A DNA stretch of 44,592 nt, taken from the NCBI GenBank assembly GCA_934444365.1, contig CAKSCM010000015.1, positions 1 to 44,592 of the forward strand, in the 5' to 3' direction. A program made the translations under genes and the position numbers. Numbering within the stretch: the first letter of the stretch is position 1; each line of letters opens with the position of its first letter. The DNA comes from an uncultured Eubacteriales bacterium (GTDB lineage Bacteria > Bacillota > Clostridia > Oscillospirales > Acutalibacteraceae). Shown here piece by piece: positions 8,250 through 15,998 of this stretch. The notes under the pieces are model-generated. The model saw nothing but the letters and a program-made list of their open reading frames with translations. It was not told the DNA's origin and made no database searches.

Positions 8250-9746
8250 ATGTTATCTGACGACCCTGACCCTGCTTGTAGTATTTTGGCAGCGGCCTCG
8301 ACAATCCCTGAGAGCTCGGGATCTCCCCTTTTCGCAAAACTGCTGTTGCTCATTTTTTTGGTCCTTTTAAATGCCTTTTTCGCCATGAGCGAGATAGCTA
8401 TAATTTCGCTTAACGACAGCAAGATCAAAAAAATGGCGGAGGACGGACACAAAGGCGCCCGCAAAGTCCTTAAGCTTACCGATCAGTCATCGGCATTCTT
8501 ATCGACAATACAAATAGGCGTAACGCTGGCCGGATTTTTGACCTCGGCTTCGGCGGCCACATCGTTTGCCGACAAGTTCGGCGGATGGCTCACCGGGCTG
8601 TTCGGCACCTTCGGCCAGAACCATGCTTCGTTTATAAACGGACTGGCTGTTGTGCTCATCACCCTGCTCACCTCGTATTTTTCGCTTGTTTTCGGTGAGC
8701 TTGCTCCCAAACGGCTTGCAATGCAGTATCCCGAAAAGATATCCTTCGCGGTTGTGGGAATACTCCTTTTTATACGAACGGCAATGAAACCGTTTATAGT
8801 CGTACTTACGGCCTCAACCAATCTTGTTATAAGGCTGTTCGGAATCGATCCTCACTCTGACACAGACAATGTCACCGAAGAGGAAATCCGCATGATGGTC
8901 GACGTCGGCGAGGAAAAGGGTGTAATCGAGGAAAGTCAGAAGGAAATGATAAACAATATCTTCGATTTTGACGATATCAGCATCGAAGAAATAATGACCC
9001 ATCGCACCGACATAGTAGCGGCGGAGGTAACCGACACGGTAAATGCCGTTGTACAAATGGCGGTCGGCGAGGGGTTATCGAGAATCCCCGTATACGAGGA
9101 TGACCTTGACAATATTGTCGGTATTGTTTATGTTAAGGACCTTTTGCCCCTTGTAGGCAAAAAGATTCCAGAAAACAGCACCGTAAAGCAGTACATGCGC
9201 GAGGCCTTCTTCGTTCCGGATTCCAAAAAATGCGGTTCGCTTTTCACCGAAATGACCGAAAAACACATACAGATGGCCATTGTCGTGGATGAATACGGCG
9301 GCACGGCCGGACTTGCCACGATGGAGGACCTTATAGAGTCCATTCTCGGCAATATTCAGGATGAATACGACAACGAGGACGAGGATATAGAACAGGTATC
9401 CGAGAATATCTTTACAATAGACGGCACGACCGATATTGAAGAGGTCTCCGAAATGCTCGGCCGCGACATCCCCGAAGGTGATTATGACACCCTTGGCGGT
9501 ATGATAATGTATTACCTCGGCAGAATTCCCTCGCCCGACGAGAAGGCGACGGTTGAGGTGGCTAATATACTTTTCACCGTTGAGAGCCTTGACGAGCGAC
9601 GTATAGATAAGGTAAGAGCCGAGCTGTTACCGATTCCCGACACTTCCGACGACGACCGCGATACAAAGCAGCAAAAGCCCAAGGATCGCGACGAAAAGGA
9701 AAAGGACAGGGACAAAGAAAAGGACAAGGGTAAAGACAAAGACTGA
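8250..9746 (+). CDS. CNNM/HlyC-CorC family membrane protein (DUF21 and CBS domains)
   Basis: This 498-residue protein has the standard 'hemolysin family' layout: an N-terminal DUF21 transmembrane domain, a tandem CBS pair and a C-terminal CorC_HlyC domain. Relatives export magnesium or cobalt ions or modulate their transport; haemolysis is a historical label. I chose the ATG at 8250 because CGGAGG sits at 8235-8240 with a 9-bp spacer; the in-frame extension to 7959 would read through the promoter. The DUF21 part shows LNAFFAMSEIAIISL and FGELAPKRLA. The CBS region contains HRTDIVAAE and VDEYGGTAGL. The last roughly 30 residues are almost entirely Lys, Asp and Glu, a charged cytosolic tail not typical of the family. 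Confidence 0.93.
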   Translation: MLSDDPDPACSILAAASTIPESSGSPLFAKLLLLIFLVLLNAFFAMSEIAIISLNDSKIKKMAEDGHKGARKVLKLTDQSSAFLSTIQIGVTLAGFLTSASAATSFADKFGGWLTGLFGTFGQNHASFINGLAVVLITLLTSYFSLVFGELAPKRLAMQYPEKISFAVVGILLFIRTAMKPFIVVLTASTNLVIRLFGIDPHSDTDNVTEEEIRMMVDVGEEKGVIEESQKEMINNIFDFDDISIEEIMTHRTDIVAAEVTDTVNAVVQMAVGEGLSRIPVYEDDLDNIVGIVYVKDLLPLVGKKIPENSTVKQYMREAFFVPDSKKCGSLFTEMTEKHIQMAIVVDEYGGTAGLATMEDLIESILGNIQDEYDNEDEDIEQVSENIFTIDGTTDIEEVSEMLGRDIPEGDYDTLGGMIMYYLGRIPSPDEKATVEVANILFTVESLDERRIDKVRAELLPIPDTSDDDRDTKQQKPKDRDEKEKDRDKEKDKGKDKD

Positions 9747-9761
9747 GTATAAAAGTCATGA

Positions 9762-9997
9762 CCGCCGGCTAAGCCGGCGGCTTGATTAAGCCCTAGAATG
9801 GCTTTTTACCGGCTGGCATCTAAAGATGCACTGAATGATTTTTCACTTGCATCAAATGCCCCGCCGCCCGTAAACGGGCATCAGGCGTTTTTATCGAGTG
9901 CATACGAATTTTTTGGATTGTTATTCTCGACTCGCTTCGCTCGATGCTTGAAGCTAAAGCTTTTTTTACGGGATGCCTCCACCGGCATAGCCGGTGG
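9762..9997. repeat. Non-coding element bounded by two related hairpins
   Basis: The segment begins with CCGCCGGC-TAA-GCCGGCGG (9762-9780) and ends with CCACCGGC-ATA-GCCGGTGG (9979-9997), two hairpins differing by one base pair in the stem. Between them are smaller hairpins: GCATCT/AGATGC (9816-9829) and GCCCG-TAAA-CGGGC (9866-9879), plus CTCGCTTCGCTCG (about 9930-9943). No reading frame is credible. Related subterminal palindromes at both ends resemble the ends of IS200/IS605-derived miniature elements, but this is inference. The first hairpin follows the CNNM stop by 15 bp and may help end that transcript. Confidence 0.45.
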
Positions 9998-10075
9998 TTT
10001 CCGAAACAATGAAAGCCGGTCTGTATCAAAGACCGCTTCGCTCTGTTTTTAAAAACGTCCTTACATTAACAAAAC

Positions 10076-10123
10076 AAAAAACCGGTACAAAGCTGTATTT
10101 TTCAGCCTTGTACCGGTTTTTGT
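10076..10123. terminator. Bidirectional terminator between convergent genes
   Basis: ACCGGTACAAAGCTG (10081-10095) pairs with CAGCCTTGTACCGGT (10103-10117), a stem of about 14 bp flanked by A-rich and T-rich runs. It can end transcription in either direction between the CNNM gene (plus) and the G5/3D gene (minus). Confidence 0.9.
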
Positions 10124-10414
10124 ATATATCGGCTCTAATCGTTTCTTTTAAGATGAAACAGCCAGCAGGACGAAGCATTGACATTAACATTGTTACTAAT
10201 ATTAATATTTTACCACCCTTAACAAAGGGTTGATCGGACGCTCGCGCCGGTTTCGGCGGCAAGTGTAAAACCGCATGAGATTTTACTGTTACTGTAGCAA
10301 AAAGTCATAAATCGATGTTTTTACCGGGCAATCAAATGATAAATAAAAAGCATACGCTGTTATAACGGCGACGGGAATGCCTTTCGCGTTTTTTTGCATT
10401 TTCATTTTTTCACT

Positions 10415-10472
10415 TAAAACCAAAACAACCGCAAAGCCGGTGAAGAAAAAAACTTCATCGTCCTCGCGGTTG
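10415..10472 (-). terminator. Terminator after the G5/3D-domain gene
   Basis: CAACCGC (10426-10432) and GCGGTTG (10466-10472) form the outer stem, with an inner CTTC/GAAG stem. On the minus strand the stem is followed by TTTTGGTTTTAAG. It starts about 24 bp past the stop codon at 10496. Confidence 0.8.
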
Positions 10473-10495
10473 CAGATTAACGGTTAAAAATTATT

Positions 10496-11593
10496 CTAAT
10501 CGAGAATATATATCTCAACATTTCTAAGACCGAATCTCGAGCATTCCTCTTCGCTCGGGAAATACAGATCGACTATACGAGTCCCCCACTTGGTGAATCC
10601 GCCGGTATCGGCCGCCTCGGCGTATCCGTAAATATAGCTGCCATCCGAGGTGCGTATAAACATCTTTGTGCCGTAGGGAATTATCTTCGGGTCAATGGCA
10701 ACGTAGCCGGTTTGTGCTATCTTGCCGGTTGAGGTGTGCTTGCCCGAGGTAGCCGTATAAGCCGAAGCCGTACCGGTCATAACCTCTTTATATTTTACCG
10801 GGCGTCCGCTCTCGTCAAGGAGTATTTCCTCCTCGGGCGAAAGAGCCGAAACGGTTTTAAGAATACCCGAATCATAACGCGAGACAGCCGCCTCTTCATT
10901 TAAAACGGCGGTTCCGACTATTACGGTCTTTTCCTTTGCATTTTGTAAAACGGTGCTGTTTACAAGGGTACGCTCGCTTTGTTCACCGTTTATATATTTT
11001 ACATTATAGGTATTTTCGGCAGTTCCGTTTTCACCGTCACAGGTTACCCTGCTGTGTCCGGCGGCCATTGAGTCGCTTTCGATATAAACGGTAGAAAAAG
11101 GAATAGCTTCGTATTCGGTTGAAAGCTCGTAATTGACGGTATCGATTCTGACCGTGCAATCGGAATCCACAAAGCTCTCAAGCGAGGGGATTACAACGTC
11201 GTTTTCCCCTACGGTAATTCCGTTTGCCTTTAAAAGCTCGGCAACGGTAGAAAATCCGGTTTCAACAGATATATCCTTACCGTATACGCTCAGCACCACC
11301 GAATGGGTGCGCTCGATTTTAAAGCTTGATGTTACGGCACTCAGTTCGCATACCTGCAAAGCATCATCATTGTTAAGGGGCTGAATTCCTGCCTGTGCGA
11401 TTATTTTGTCCGGCGTTTTGCTCGATGTAAAAACACAGCGGTTTATCGCACCGTCCGTAATAACGATGTTACGACCGTCGCAAAGAATAAGCGAAGTGAA
11501 CATTGCAAGCAAAAAAACAATGACCATAATAACGCTTGTCATTCTGCTTTGCATTATTCTTATAAGCAGGTCGTTTTCTCTCTCAGTATACAT
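10496..11593 (-). CDS. Cell-wall-associated protein with DUF348, G5 and 3D domains (YabE-like)
   Basis: This 365-residue protein resembles Bacillus YabE and other Rpf-like wall proteins. I start at the ATG at 11593 (MYTERENDLL), which has AAGAGG upstream. One transmembrane or signal-anchor segment at about residues 18-35 is followed by two ubiquitin-like DUF348 repeats and a G5 region (about 210-280). The C-terminal 3D domain runs from GTASAYTATSG through AADTGG to IVDLYF, giving the three conserved aspartates that name the domain. The 3D fold is shared with lytic transglycosylases, so a peptidoglycan-remodelling role is inferred. It is a single-gene unit with a terminator behind it. About 325 bp upstream is a perfect consensus promoter that may drive a separate RNA. 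Confidence 0.9.
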   Translation of the reverse strand: MYTERENDLLIRIMQSRMTSVIMVIVFLLAMFTSLILCDGRNIVITDGAINRCVFTSSKTPDKIIAQAGIQPLNNDDALQVCELSAVTSSFKIERTHSVVLSVYGKDISVETGFSTVAELLKANGITVGENDVVIPSLESFVDSDCTVRIDTVNYELSTEYEAIPFSTVYIESDSMAAGHSRVTCDGENGTAENTYNVKYINGEQSERTLVNSTVLQNAKEKTVIVGTAVLNEEAAVSRYDSGILKTVSALSPEEEILLDESGRPVKYKEVMTGTASAYTATSGKHTSTGKIAQTGYVAIDPKIIPYGTKMFIRTSDGSYIYGYAEAADTGGFTKWGTRIVDLYFPSEEECSRFGLRNVEIYILD

Positions 11594-11764
11594 TTTATTT
11601 GTCTTAAACCTCTTAATTTCAAAACTTCTCACGTCCGCCGATGAACGATGAATATAAACTACGGAAAATCGCGATATGCCCGGCGGCGGTATTGTCCCGG
11701 TCAATTACCCTTACCGATTGCCGTTATGGCACTTAGGATAACCGACGGCCGATATCTATCCGGC

Positions 11765-11919
11765 AAAAGCTTTAAGCGGACGTCAAAAATATTTTATGCA
11801 AATATTCCCCTTTTTATTCAATTACTGCCTTGGCACAACAATTTTGTCACAACAGTACCAAAACAAAAACACTGGGGTGGGCGAACACAGACCAAGGATA
11901 AGCCGCCCTTTAAGCACCT
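11765..11919 (-). ncRNA. Candidate 6S RNA (structured RNA upstream of the 3D-domain gene)
   Basis: Starting about 6 bp after a perfect consensus promoter on the minus strand is a roughly 155-nt segment that folds into one long rod. GUGCUUAAAG near the 5' end pairs with GUCCGCUUAAAGC (11781-11769), which is followed by UUUU. There is then a large internal bubble of about 25 nt per side. Beyond it CCCC/GGGG and UUUUU/AAAAA pairings lead to a distal UUGGUAC/GUGCCAA stem. The 5' bubble strand contains UGUGUUCGCC, similar to the UGUUCGC of E. coli 6S RNA. Closing stem, central bubble and distal stem are the 6S architecture that binds sigma-A RNA polymerase. A cis-acting leader of the downstream gene is the alternative. 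Confidence 0.5.
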
Positions 11920-11923
11920 CTGT

Positions 11924-11952
11924 ATTATATTGAGGGACAAAATAGGTGTCAA
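11924..11952 (-). promoter_or_regulatory. Perfect consensus sigma-A promoter
   Basis: On the minus strand TTGACA (11947-11952), 17 bp, then TATAAT (11924-11929). This strength is unusual for a protein gene with a 325-nt leader and fits a stable RNA. Confidence 0.9.
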
Positions 11953-11973
11953 CACTTGAAAATCAAGCGATTT

Positions 11974-12024
11974 TTGTAATTTGTAACAAACTTGTAACCT
12001 CTGTTTTTCGCTTAAAAGTTACAA
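11974..12024. promoter_or_regulatory. Phased TTGTAAC repeats upstream of the strong promoter
   Basis: TTGTAAC occurs at 11981-11987 and 11992-11998 (11-bp phase), a TTGTAAT variant at 11974-11980 and an inverted GTTACAA at 12018-12024. They lie just upstream of the -35 box at 11947-11952, where an activator or UP element would sit. No known regulator is assigned. Confidence 0.35.
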
Positions 12025-12099
12025 TTTTGTATTTTTTAGCGGCTTTTTATCGGACGTTCTCATAAGTGCTGAAGAATAAATTGTGCATTTTTTATCCTT

Positions 12100-12120
12100 T
12101 ATGTGATAGATTATCACATA
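12100..12120. promoter_or_regulatory. Perfect 21-bp palindrome, possible operator
   Basis: TATGTGATA (12100-12108) and TATCACATA (12112-12120) are perfect inverted repeats with a 3-bp spacer. The symmetry resembles a GntR- or CRP-like operator. No gene starts within 300 bp, so its function is unclear. Confidence 0.4.
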
Positions 12121-12388
12121 CGCGCCATTTTTGCACCCTTCTTTACAAAGTTTTTTATTTTTTAGGCCGCTTTGTTTACATAACTACGCAAATAGTGAAC
12201 TATATACACTGTTTTGCGTCCGTGCTTTTCACCCTATTACAGTCCAATTACCTGTTTTTACTGACAAAACGCCCCTTTACATGAAAAATAAATGACGCGC
12301 AAATATGCTATAGGTTATTTTGACGATATAAAATACAAGGCGAAGGTTTTTCTCAAAATTTAAAAAAGAATATGATTTACGCTTTTTT

Positions 12389-12506
12389 GGGAGGCGCCAG
12401 CGAAGCTGACATCAATAAACCGCATCGGTAAAAATTCTATAAAATCCAAAAGCTTCGCCCATGCGGTTTATTGATGGCTTTGCTCTAAAGAGCAAAGCCG
12501 CCTCCC
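12389..12506. repeat. 118-bp nested inverted-repeat element (MITE-like)
   Basis: Terminal inverted repeats GGGAGGCG (12389-12396) and CGCCTCCC (12499-12506) enclose a perfect 15-bp inverted repeat, ATCAATAAACCGCAT (12411-12425) with its complement at 12461-12475. The right arm also contains its own hairpin, GGCTTTGCTC-TAAA-GAGCAAAGCC (12476-12499). An alternative pairing joins GCGAAGCT (12400-12407) and AGCTTCGC (12451-12458). There is no reading frame. Nested symmetry with terminal repeats suggests a miniature mobile element or a large structured RNA. No clear target-site duplication is visible. Confidence 0.5.
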
Positions 12507-12525
12507 CTGCTTGAAAACTAAAAAT

Positions 12526-12550
12526 CAATGTAAAAAACTCCTTTACATTG
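12526..12550. other. Hairpin beside the inverted-repeat element
   Basis: CAATGTAAA (12526-12534) and TTTACATTG (12542-12550) form a perfect 9-bp stem with a 7-nt loop. On the minus strand it is followed by ATTTTTAGTTTTC, so it could end minus-strand transcription. Confidence 0.45.
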
Positions 12551-12719
12551 CGATAAATACCGCTGAGCCGCTCTTGCTTTATCGGATAAGTATGTTATGG
12601 TTAACCGCACCAGCAAAACTTTACTCCTTGTCCGGTAACAACAAAAGGACAAGTACATAAAATGAAAGTGTATACAAAACAATTCCGCGCGGAAAACCTT
12701 TTGCAAAGGAGCAAAAAAT

Positions 12720-12995
12720 GTGACAAACAAGCAATCGGACATTTATGATTACATTCCGGCTTCTATGAGTACAAACAGGCAGACTCCGGCCGCACACACC
12801 CCAACCGCCAAAGCGACTTCGGACAGCTGTACGCCGGATTACACAGCCTTCCCGAAAAACATTTCGAATGCCATCGCATACGTCGCTTTTCAGCTGAACT
12901 CCGACGGCTACAATGAGGATGAGGCTTTCAACAAAGGAACCCTCTTCCCCGTTTTGTACAAGCCGTTCGAGGGCAAGGGGGTCGGCAAGCAATGA
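12720..12995 (+). CDS. cotJA: Spore coat-associated protein CotJA
   Basis: This 91-residue first gene of a cotJABC operon starts with GTG at 12720, 8 nt after AAAGGAG. An ATG two bases upstream would stop at once. The C-terminal half carries the CotJA signature: VAFQLNSDGYNEDEAFNKGTLFP in sequence terms, split here as VAFQLN and GTLFPVLYKPF, about residues 56-83. The N-terminal half is a Ser/Thr/Pro-rich variable region. In Bacillus the CotJ proteins are made in the mother cell under sigma-E and are needed for a normal coat. A 12-bp palindrome, TTCCGCGCGGAA, lies at 12683-12694 between the possible promoter and the ribosome site. No convincing sigma-E promoter was found. Confidence 0.85.
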   Translation: MTNKQSDIYDYIPASMSTNRQTPAAHTPTAKATSDSCTPDYTAFPKNISNAIAYVAFQLNSDGYNEDEAFNKGTLFPVLYKPFEGKGVGKQ

Positions 12996-13249
12996 ACGAA
13001 AGGGAAATGCTCATGCGCAAAATGTCGGCCGCTCAATTTGCCGCCTGGGAACTGCACATATATCTCGACACCCATCCCGACGACTGCAGTGCGCTTGAAA
13101 GCTACAATAAATACAAACAGAGATATGCTGCCCTGTCCGCCGAATACGAATCAAAATACGGTCCGATAACCGCCGGACAGAATTCAGGCAGCGCATGGTG
13201 CTGGACGAACGATCCCTGGCCCTGGGAAAACAAAGAAGAGGTGCGATAA
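12992..13249 (+). CDS. cotJB: Spore coat protein CotJB
   Basis: This 85-residue protein matches CotJB: it opens NEREMLMRKMSAAQFAAWEL, continues with YLDTHPDDCSALE (family motif YLDTHP) and ends with the aromatic WCWTNDPWPWE segment. Its ATG overlaps the cotJA stop as ATGA, so translation is coupled. It acts with CotJA and the manganese catalase-like CotJC in the inner spore coat. The strict cotJA-cotJB-cotJC order supports the call. Confidence 0.93.
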   Translation: MNEREMLMRKMSAAQFAAWELHIYLDTHPDDCSALESYNKYKQRYAALSAEYESKYGPITAGQNSGSAWCWTNDPWPWENKEEVR

Positions 13250-13252
13250 TCA

Positions 13253-13849
13253 GTGTTTATATATGAAAAAAAGCTGCAATATCCCGTAAAAATCAAAACA
13301 CCCAATCCGGCGCTCGCAAAAATGATCATAAGCCAGTACGGCGGTCCTCACGGTGAGCTCGGAGCATCCCTCCGCTACCTCAGCCAACGCTTTTCCATGC
13401 CTTATCCCGAACTTAAAGGCCTGCTCACCGATATCGGAACAGAGGAGCTCGGCCATCTTGAAATGGTCGGCGCAATAGTATACCAGCTGACCCGTAATTT
13501 AACCCCCGAAGAGATCAAAAACAGCGGATTTTCCGATTATTTCATCGATCATACGACCGGTGTATATCCGACGGCAGCCTCCGGTGCGCCTTTTTCGGCC
13601 GGCTCGATAGCCGTCACGGGCGACACCCTCGCCGATCTGCACGAAGACCTTGCAGCAGAGCAAAAGGCAAGAATGACCTATGATAATATTTTACGGTTGA
13701 CCGACGACCCCGACGTAAAGGATCCCATTCGCTTTTTAAGAGCGCGAGAGATAGTCCACTTCCAGCGTTTCGGAGAGGGAATACGCCTTGCACAGGATCG
13801 CCTTGACTATAAAAACTTCTACGCGTTTAACCCGTCGTTTGATAAATAA
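13253..13849 (+). CDS. cotJC: Manganese catalase-family spore coat protein CotJC
   Basis: This 198-residue protein is of the manganese-containing catalase family, with the usual CotJC length. The start is GTG at 13253, with AGAGGTG 8 nt upstream and 3 nt after the cotJB stop. The ferritin-like four-helix fold supplies di-manganese ligands, visible in YGGPHGELGASLRY, GTEELGHLEM and REIVHFQRFGE. Hydrogen peroxide removal at the spore surface is the expected activity, although CotJC catalase activity is not proven in every species. A terminator lies about 30 bp downstream, so cotJABC is a closed operon. Confidence 0.95.
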   Translation: MFIYEKKLQYPVKIKTPNPALAKMIISQYGGPHGELGASLRYLSQRFSMPYPELKGLLTDIGTEELGHLEMVGAIVYQLTRNLTPEEIKNSGFSDYFIDHTTGVYPTAASGAPFSAGSIAVTGDTLADLHEDLAAEQKARMTYDNILRLTDDPDVKDPIRFLRAREIVHFQRFGEGIRLAQDRLDYKNFYAFNPSFDK

Positions 13850-13877
13850 ATCCCGTTTTTTAAAATATTTCCCCTAT

Positions 13878-13924
13878 AAAAAGGCCGACAGAATTTATTG
13901 TCTTGCCGGCCTTTAACTTTTTGC
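13878..13924 (+). terminator. Terminator of the cotJABC operon
   Basis: AAAGGCCG (13880-13887) pairs with CGGCCTTT (13907-13914), with further pairing of ACA/TGT inside. It is followed by AACTTTTTGCTTTTT. Confidence 0.8.
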
Positions 13925-14174
13925 TTTTTCAAGTGTCTGCTCTGTTGGGATTATATCAGCCGTTTATTCTCCGGTATTTATTTTAAAGCAATGCTTGCAA
14001 AGCGCAATACATACGGCGGCTGTGCCCACGCAATAGCGCAATAAAATTAAGCGCCATACAAACAATTCCCGACATATAACAAAGACCGATAATGTTTTAT
14101 TGCACTTAACGCGCCGCCGTTTGCACCTTGCGCATTACCGCCGCATTAAGGGGGTGGATTTTAAGAAGGCGGTG

Positions 14175-14183
14175 TGGTATAAT
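14175..14183 (+). promoter_or_regulatory. Extended -10 promoter for yqeG
   Basis: TGGTATAAT (14175-14183) is an extended -10 element about 120 bp upstream of yqeG. No good -35 box is visible at the expected distance. Confidence 0.5.
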
Positions 14184-14305
14184 TTTAACAATAACCATCG
14201 TCTCGACACTTTCTCCGCTTTTATCCCGCGACATCCGGCGCTGTGATAAACGGGAAGCAACAACGCTATACATTTTTAAAAAGTACAAACCGAAGGGGAA
14301 GCCGT

Positions 14306-14791
14306 ATGCTTTTTAAACCGACCTTATACCGCAAAAGCGCGCGAGAGCTGAGCGCCGAAGAACTGAAAAAAATGAATATACGCCTTTTGCTGCTCGACGC
14401 CGACAATACGTTGCGGCGCCACCACGACAAAACCCCGTGTGACTGGGTAGAAGATTTTGCAAAACGAATGAACGAAGGCGGAATATCCCTTATAATAACC
14501 TCAAATGCCAAGGCCGCAAACGTCACCGGATTTGCAAACACGGTAGGTCTCCCCTTTTACGCCCTTTGCAAAAAACCCCTTCCGTTTAAAATCATAAAAA
14601 TAATCCGCAATGCCGGGGTTAAAAACACCCAGGCGGCGATAGTCGGCGACCAGCTTTTTACCGACATACTTTGCGCAAAGCTCGCCAATATACGCTCTGT
14701 GCTGGTAAGTCCCATAGAGCTTGAAAACAAATGGAATTTTAAAATAAGACGGGCAATCGAGCGCCCGTTTTTAAGGAGGATAACAAAATGA
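14306..14791 (+). CDS. yqeG: YqeG family HAD-type phosphatase
   Basis: This 161-residue HAD-superfamily IIIA phosphatase is of the YqeG type and is cytosolic, with substrate unknown. The start at 14306 (MLFKPTLYRK) is preceded by GAAGGGGA with a 6-nt spacer; an upstream ATG at 14243 is not family-like. Motif I is DADNTL, with both aspartates. Motif II is the serine in LIITSNAK. The conserved GDQLFTDILCA is motif IV. The stop overlaps the ATG of the endonuclease IV-like gene as ATGA, so the two form an operon. Confidence 0.92.
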   Translation: MLFKPTLYRKSARELSAEELKKMNIRLLLLDADNTLRRHHDKTPCDWVEDFAKRMNEGGISLIITSNAKAANVTGFANTVGLPFYALCKKPLPFKIIKIIRNAGVKNTQAAIVGDQLFTDILCAKLANIRSVLVSPIELENKWNFKIRRAIERPFLRRITK

Positions 14792-15654
14792 GCACAAATT
14801 CCGCGCGTGCACATTTCGGGCCGGCAGGAACGGCCGCAAGCTTTACCGAGATGGGCTACAAGGGCTCGCTTGACGTGCCGGAGTATTTAAAAAAATTCGG
14901 TCTTGACGCCTTCGAATACCAGTGCGGACGGGGCGTTAACATCGGTTTGGAAAAGGCATCCGAGTTCGGAAAAAAAGCAGCCGAATACGGTATTTTACTT
15001 TCAATACATGCGCCGTATTATATTTCCCTCGCATCGGCCGAAGAGCAAAAGCGCGAAAACTCCGTAAAATACATTCTGCAAAGCGCCGCCGCCGCAAAAG
15101 CCATGGGCGCAACACGGATAGTGGTGCATCCGGGAGGACTTTCCGGCAAAACAAGACAGGAAGCGACAGCCATCGCCTCCGAAACGCTGAAAAAAGCCTG
15201 TGCCGCTCTTGACGAAAACGGCCTTTCGGATATACGAGTCTGTCCCGAAACAATGGGAAAGATCAACCAGCTCGGCGATCTGGACGAAATTCTGACCTTT
15301 TGCTCATTAGACGAACGGTTTATTCCCTGCATAGATTTCGGACACCTTAACGCCAGAACGCTGGGCGGTCTTAAAACCGCCGAGGACTTTGCAGCTGTCT
15401 TCGAAAAAATCGAAAACCGCCTCGGTATTTCAAGACTTAAGGAGTATCACGCTCATTTTTCCAAAATCGAATACACAGGTGGCGGAGAGAAGCAGCACCT
15501 GACCTTTGCCGATACACTTTTCGGCCCGGATTTTGAGCCGGTCATTGAGCTCACATTGAAGAAGAACTGCGCTCCGACTATAATCTGCGAATCGGCCGGA
15601 ACACAGAGCGAAGACGCAAAAACCATGATGGACTATTACAATTCGCTTATATAA
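14788..15654 (+). CDS. Endonuclease IV-like (AP endonuclease family 2) TIM-barrel protein
   Basis: This 288-residue xylose-isomerase-like TIM-barrel protein is of the AP endonuclease 2 family, probably cutting DNA at abasic sites in base excision repair. Metal-ligand motifs are visible: SIHAPYYISL (endonuclease IV has the same HAPY), VVHPGG, CPETMGK (for the catalytic PETM), CIDFGHLNA (ligand Asp and His), YHAHFSKIEY and ICESAG. All expected zinc ligands are there. The N-terminus AHFGPAGTAASF is the clostridial 'deoxyribonuclease IV' variant. It is translationally coupled to yqeG. Confidence 0.88.
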   Translation: MSTNSARAHFGPAGTAASFTEMGYKGSLDVPEYLKKFGLDAFEYQCGRGVNIGLEKASEFGKKAAEYGILLSIHAPYYISLASAEEQKRENSVKYILQSAAAAKAMGATRIVVHPGGLSGKTRQEATAIASETLKKACAALDENGLSDIRVCPETMGKINQLGDLDEILTFCSLDERFIPCIDFGHLNARTLGGLKTAEDFAAVFEKIENRLGISRLKEYHAHFSKIEYTGGGEKQHLTFADTLFGPDFEPVIELTLKKNCAPTIICESAGTQSEDAKTMMDYYNSLI

Positions 15655-15890
15655 TAAATCGGTTAAGCTGGTATACTATTAAAACATAAGATTTTCTTTC
15701 GCCTTATCCGGGCGATAAAAGACGGGATTTCGGAATATTCCGTAAAACTTGTCTCTGAATCGTCCCGGATTTATTTCAAAATCAAGCGTTTTAATTTTTG
15801 ACAAGTGCAAAATCCGGCTTTTTCTGTCCGAAACCGGCAAAACCAACAGATTTACGGAACAAGATAAGGTGTTTTTTTCTTAAACCGCAC

Positions 15891-15919
15891 TTGATAAACC
15901 GAGTAAATAGGTATATAAT
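15891..15919 (+). promoter_or_regulatory. Sigma-A promoter for nifS-nifU
   Basis: TTGATA (15891-15896), 17 bp, then TATAAT (15914-15919). Transcription would start near 15926, leaving a leader of about 73 nt. Confidence 0.85.
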
Positions 15920-15936
15920 AAGACATTGAAAAATAT

Positions 15937-15974
15937 GCGGTTACCACAGGCTAACCAACCGGGAGTGATACCGC
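15937..15974 (+). promoter_or_regulatory. Leader stem-loop ahead of nifS
   Basis: In the nifS leader GCGGT (15937-15941) can pair with ACCGC (15970-15974), or GGTTA (15939-15943) with TAACC (15952-15956). The two pairings exclude each other. This leaves room for regulation in an operon that lacks iscR here, but no known riboswitch is recognised. Confidence 0.35.
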
Positions 15975-15998
15975 AAAATATAACAGGAGAAACAGAAA

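Noticed and set aside
11594..11919. c-di-AMP (ydaO/yuaA) riboswitch upstream of the 3D-domain protein gene
   Set aside because: Such riboswitches often precede wall hydrolases, but I could not find the conserved ydaO core motifs. The rod-like fold fits 6S RNA better.
12640..12720. Sigma-E promoter for cotJABC
   Set aside because: A TATACAAA -10-like motif is present, but no -35-like ATATT sits at the required distance, so I could not support it.
12720..12992. Minus-strand frames overlapping cotJA
   Set aside because: The plus-strand gene fits the cotJA-cotJB-cotJC order with coupled starts; the antisense frames have no ribosome site or known motif.
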